Source: an uncultured Oscillospiraceae bacterium (GTDB lineage: Bacteria > Bacillota > Clostridia > Oscillospirales > Acutalibacteraceae). From it: DNA of 5,741 nucleotides. The position numbers were made by a program, and so were the translations under genes. The stretch lies in NCBI GenBank assembly GCA_900552605.1, contig USAR01000103.1:1-5741 (forward strand), in the 5' to 3' direction. Positions 4,894 through 5,741 of the stretch are shown here, in pieces. Within the stretch, counting starts at the first letter, position 1; each line of letters starts with the position of its first letter. The notes under the pieces are model-generated. The model was given only the letters and a program-made list of their open reading frames with translations. It searched no databases and was not told the DNA's origin.

Positions 4894-5741
4894 TCAATCT
4901 GTTCCTTTGAGCGCTTCAACCATATCTATCTTTTTGTTCTTGCGAGATACCATAAGGCTTACGAGCAGCGACATACCCACTGTCAGCAGCACGCTTATAA
5001 AATAAGTCGGTACAGTTATGCAAAGCTGCATTTCATATTCGCTTGCGAGTGCGTCGAGCAAGTATTTAAGCAGCAGAGCGCCGAGCGGTATGCCAAGCGC
5101 AACTCCCACAAGGCTGAGCCACAGGTTTTGCCCAATTAAAAGGCTGCCTATTTTTTATCACGAAAACCAACCACCTTAAGCGTAGCCATTTCACGGTAAC
5201 GTTCCGTGTAGCTCATAACACCGAGGTTGTAAAGCACCACAACGCCAAGCAGCAATGCGCCTGCCACAAGCACAATTATCATCGAATCCATAAGCTGGGT
5301 GAATGTTCCGAATGAATCGATGATTGCCCGTTTCGACTGCACGCTCTTAATCGCAGCAGTCTTTTCAATACTGCCTTTTTCTGTATTAGTATAAACAGAA
5401 TCGACCTTATACGGCACACCGACCTTTTCGGCGTAATCACTTGTAACCGTTATGCTTTCTGAAACGCTGCGCAAAAGTCCTGCAACCCGCAGCTTGTATT
5501 CTTTACTGCTGCCATAAGGACTTATTGTAAAGGTATCTCCAACCTTTAAGTTGTTTTCTTTTGCCGCTCGCATACATATGTATGCACCGTCATTTTCAAG
5601 CTTTTGATACTTGCATTTTTAATTCGGAAAACGCACACGGTCGTGTGTGACGTTATAAACATCAAGCGATATCGCCTTTTAGCCGAGCTCCACGCTGACG
5701 TTTCCGCTCCAATCGCCGTTGTATTTATTTGCAATATCCTG
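4894..5741 (-). pseudogene. ABC transporter permease, FtsX/MacB type, broken (N-terminus off window)
   Basis: The remains of a permease with MacB-type extracellular domain and FtsX core can be read along the minus strand. From 5741 the frame gives DIANKYNGDWSGNVSVELG, then TAA (5679-5681); 19 further residues ending RVRFPN; TAA (5619-5621); then a long open part in the same frame with DGAYICMRAAKENNLKVGDTF. A membrane helix (5214-5282) is followed by YTERYREMATLKVVGFRDKK and TAG (5148-5150). The expected continuation IGSLLIGQNLWLSLVGVALG is in the -1 frame after six A (plus T-run 5151-5156). That frame runs through two more helices to the family-typical end IDMVEALKGTD and TGA at 4894. Intact relatives export or release lipoproteins, lipids or peptides with an ATPase partner. 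Three lesions point to real decay rather than one sequencing slip. The missing start and ATPase are beyond the window. Confidence 0.85.
5148..5156 (-). other. Frameshift site in the permease pseudogene (A6 run before TAG)
   Basis: On the minus strand GAT AAA AAA TAG ends the frame. One more A in the run would read GAT AAA AAA ATA GGC and rejoin the FtsX C-terminal part without loss. The lesion is therefore best explained by loss of one A from a seven-A run. Confidence 0.8.

Noticed and set aside
5148..5160. Programmed -1 ribosomal frameshifting at T AAA AAA T
   Set aside because: The heptamer does not allow clean P-site re-pairing, no stimulatory structure is evident, and two upstream stop codons already disable the gene.
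5619..5681. Reassigned TAA codons explaining the two in-frame stops in the permease
   Set aside because: acpP, the Ser-rich protein, the HPPK-like gene and the 42-residue gene all end naturally at TAA in this window.
1..5741. tRNA or rRNA genes, CRISPR arrays, transposase genes
   Set aside because: No cloverleaf, regularly spaced repeats or transposase motifs were seen on either strand.

Overview
The window looks like a piece of a low-to-mid GC Clostridia chromosome, most likely an Oscillospiraceae/Ruminococcaceae-type gut anaerobe. The signs are near-consensus AGGAGG ribosome binding sites, sigma-A promoters with 17-bp spacers, hairpin-plus-T-run terminators, and a prolyl-tRNA synthetase of the archaeal/eukaryotic-like class with a C-terminal zinc-type domain. 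Family assignments were made by reading the sequence; no database search was run, and the taxonomic guess is an inference.

Layout. (1) 1-481, minus: the N-terminal 160 residues of a lipoprotein, cut by the window edge. (2) 482-718: a divergent promoter region with one promoter for each direction. (3) 719-946, plus: acyl carrier protein as a single-gene unit with its own promoter and terminator. (4) 1075-3564, plus: a two-gene unit made of proS and a Ser/Thr/Lys-rich single-pass membrane protein of unknown role, closed by a strong terminator. (5) 3582-4019, minus: a protein that aligns along its length with HPPK (FolK) but has lost the catalytic loop and both catalytic aspartates. (6) 4020-4485: a gene-free stretch with a dense run of inverted repeats (possible dispersed repeat or structured RNA), a minus-strand promoter candidate and the terminator of the next operon. 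(7) 4486-5741, minus: a heavy-metal-associated (CxxC) domain protein, an overlapping 42-residue membrane protein too short for usual gene callers, and upstream of both an ABC-transporter FtsX/MacB-type permease broken by two in-frame stops and one frameshift.

How it fits together. acpP and proS are housekeeping genes, each with a good promoter. The minus-strand group in region 7 looks like an operon whose first gene has decayed while the two small downstream genes keep intact frames and, for the 42-residue gene, an excellent ribosome binding site. The points most worth a second look are the HPPK-like pseudoenzyme, the 42-residue membrane protein overlapping the HMA gene, and the hairpin-rich element at about 4102-4350 that lies between a good promoter and the HPPK-like gene.
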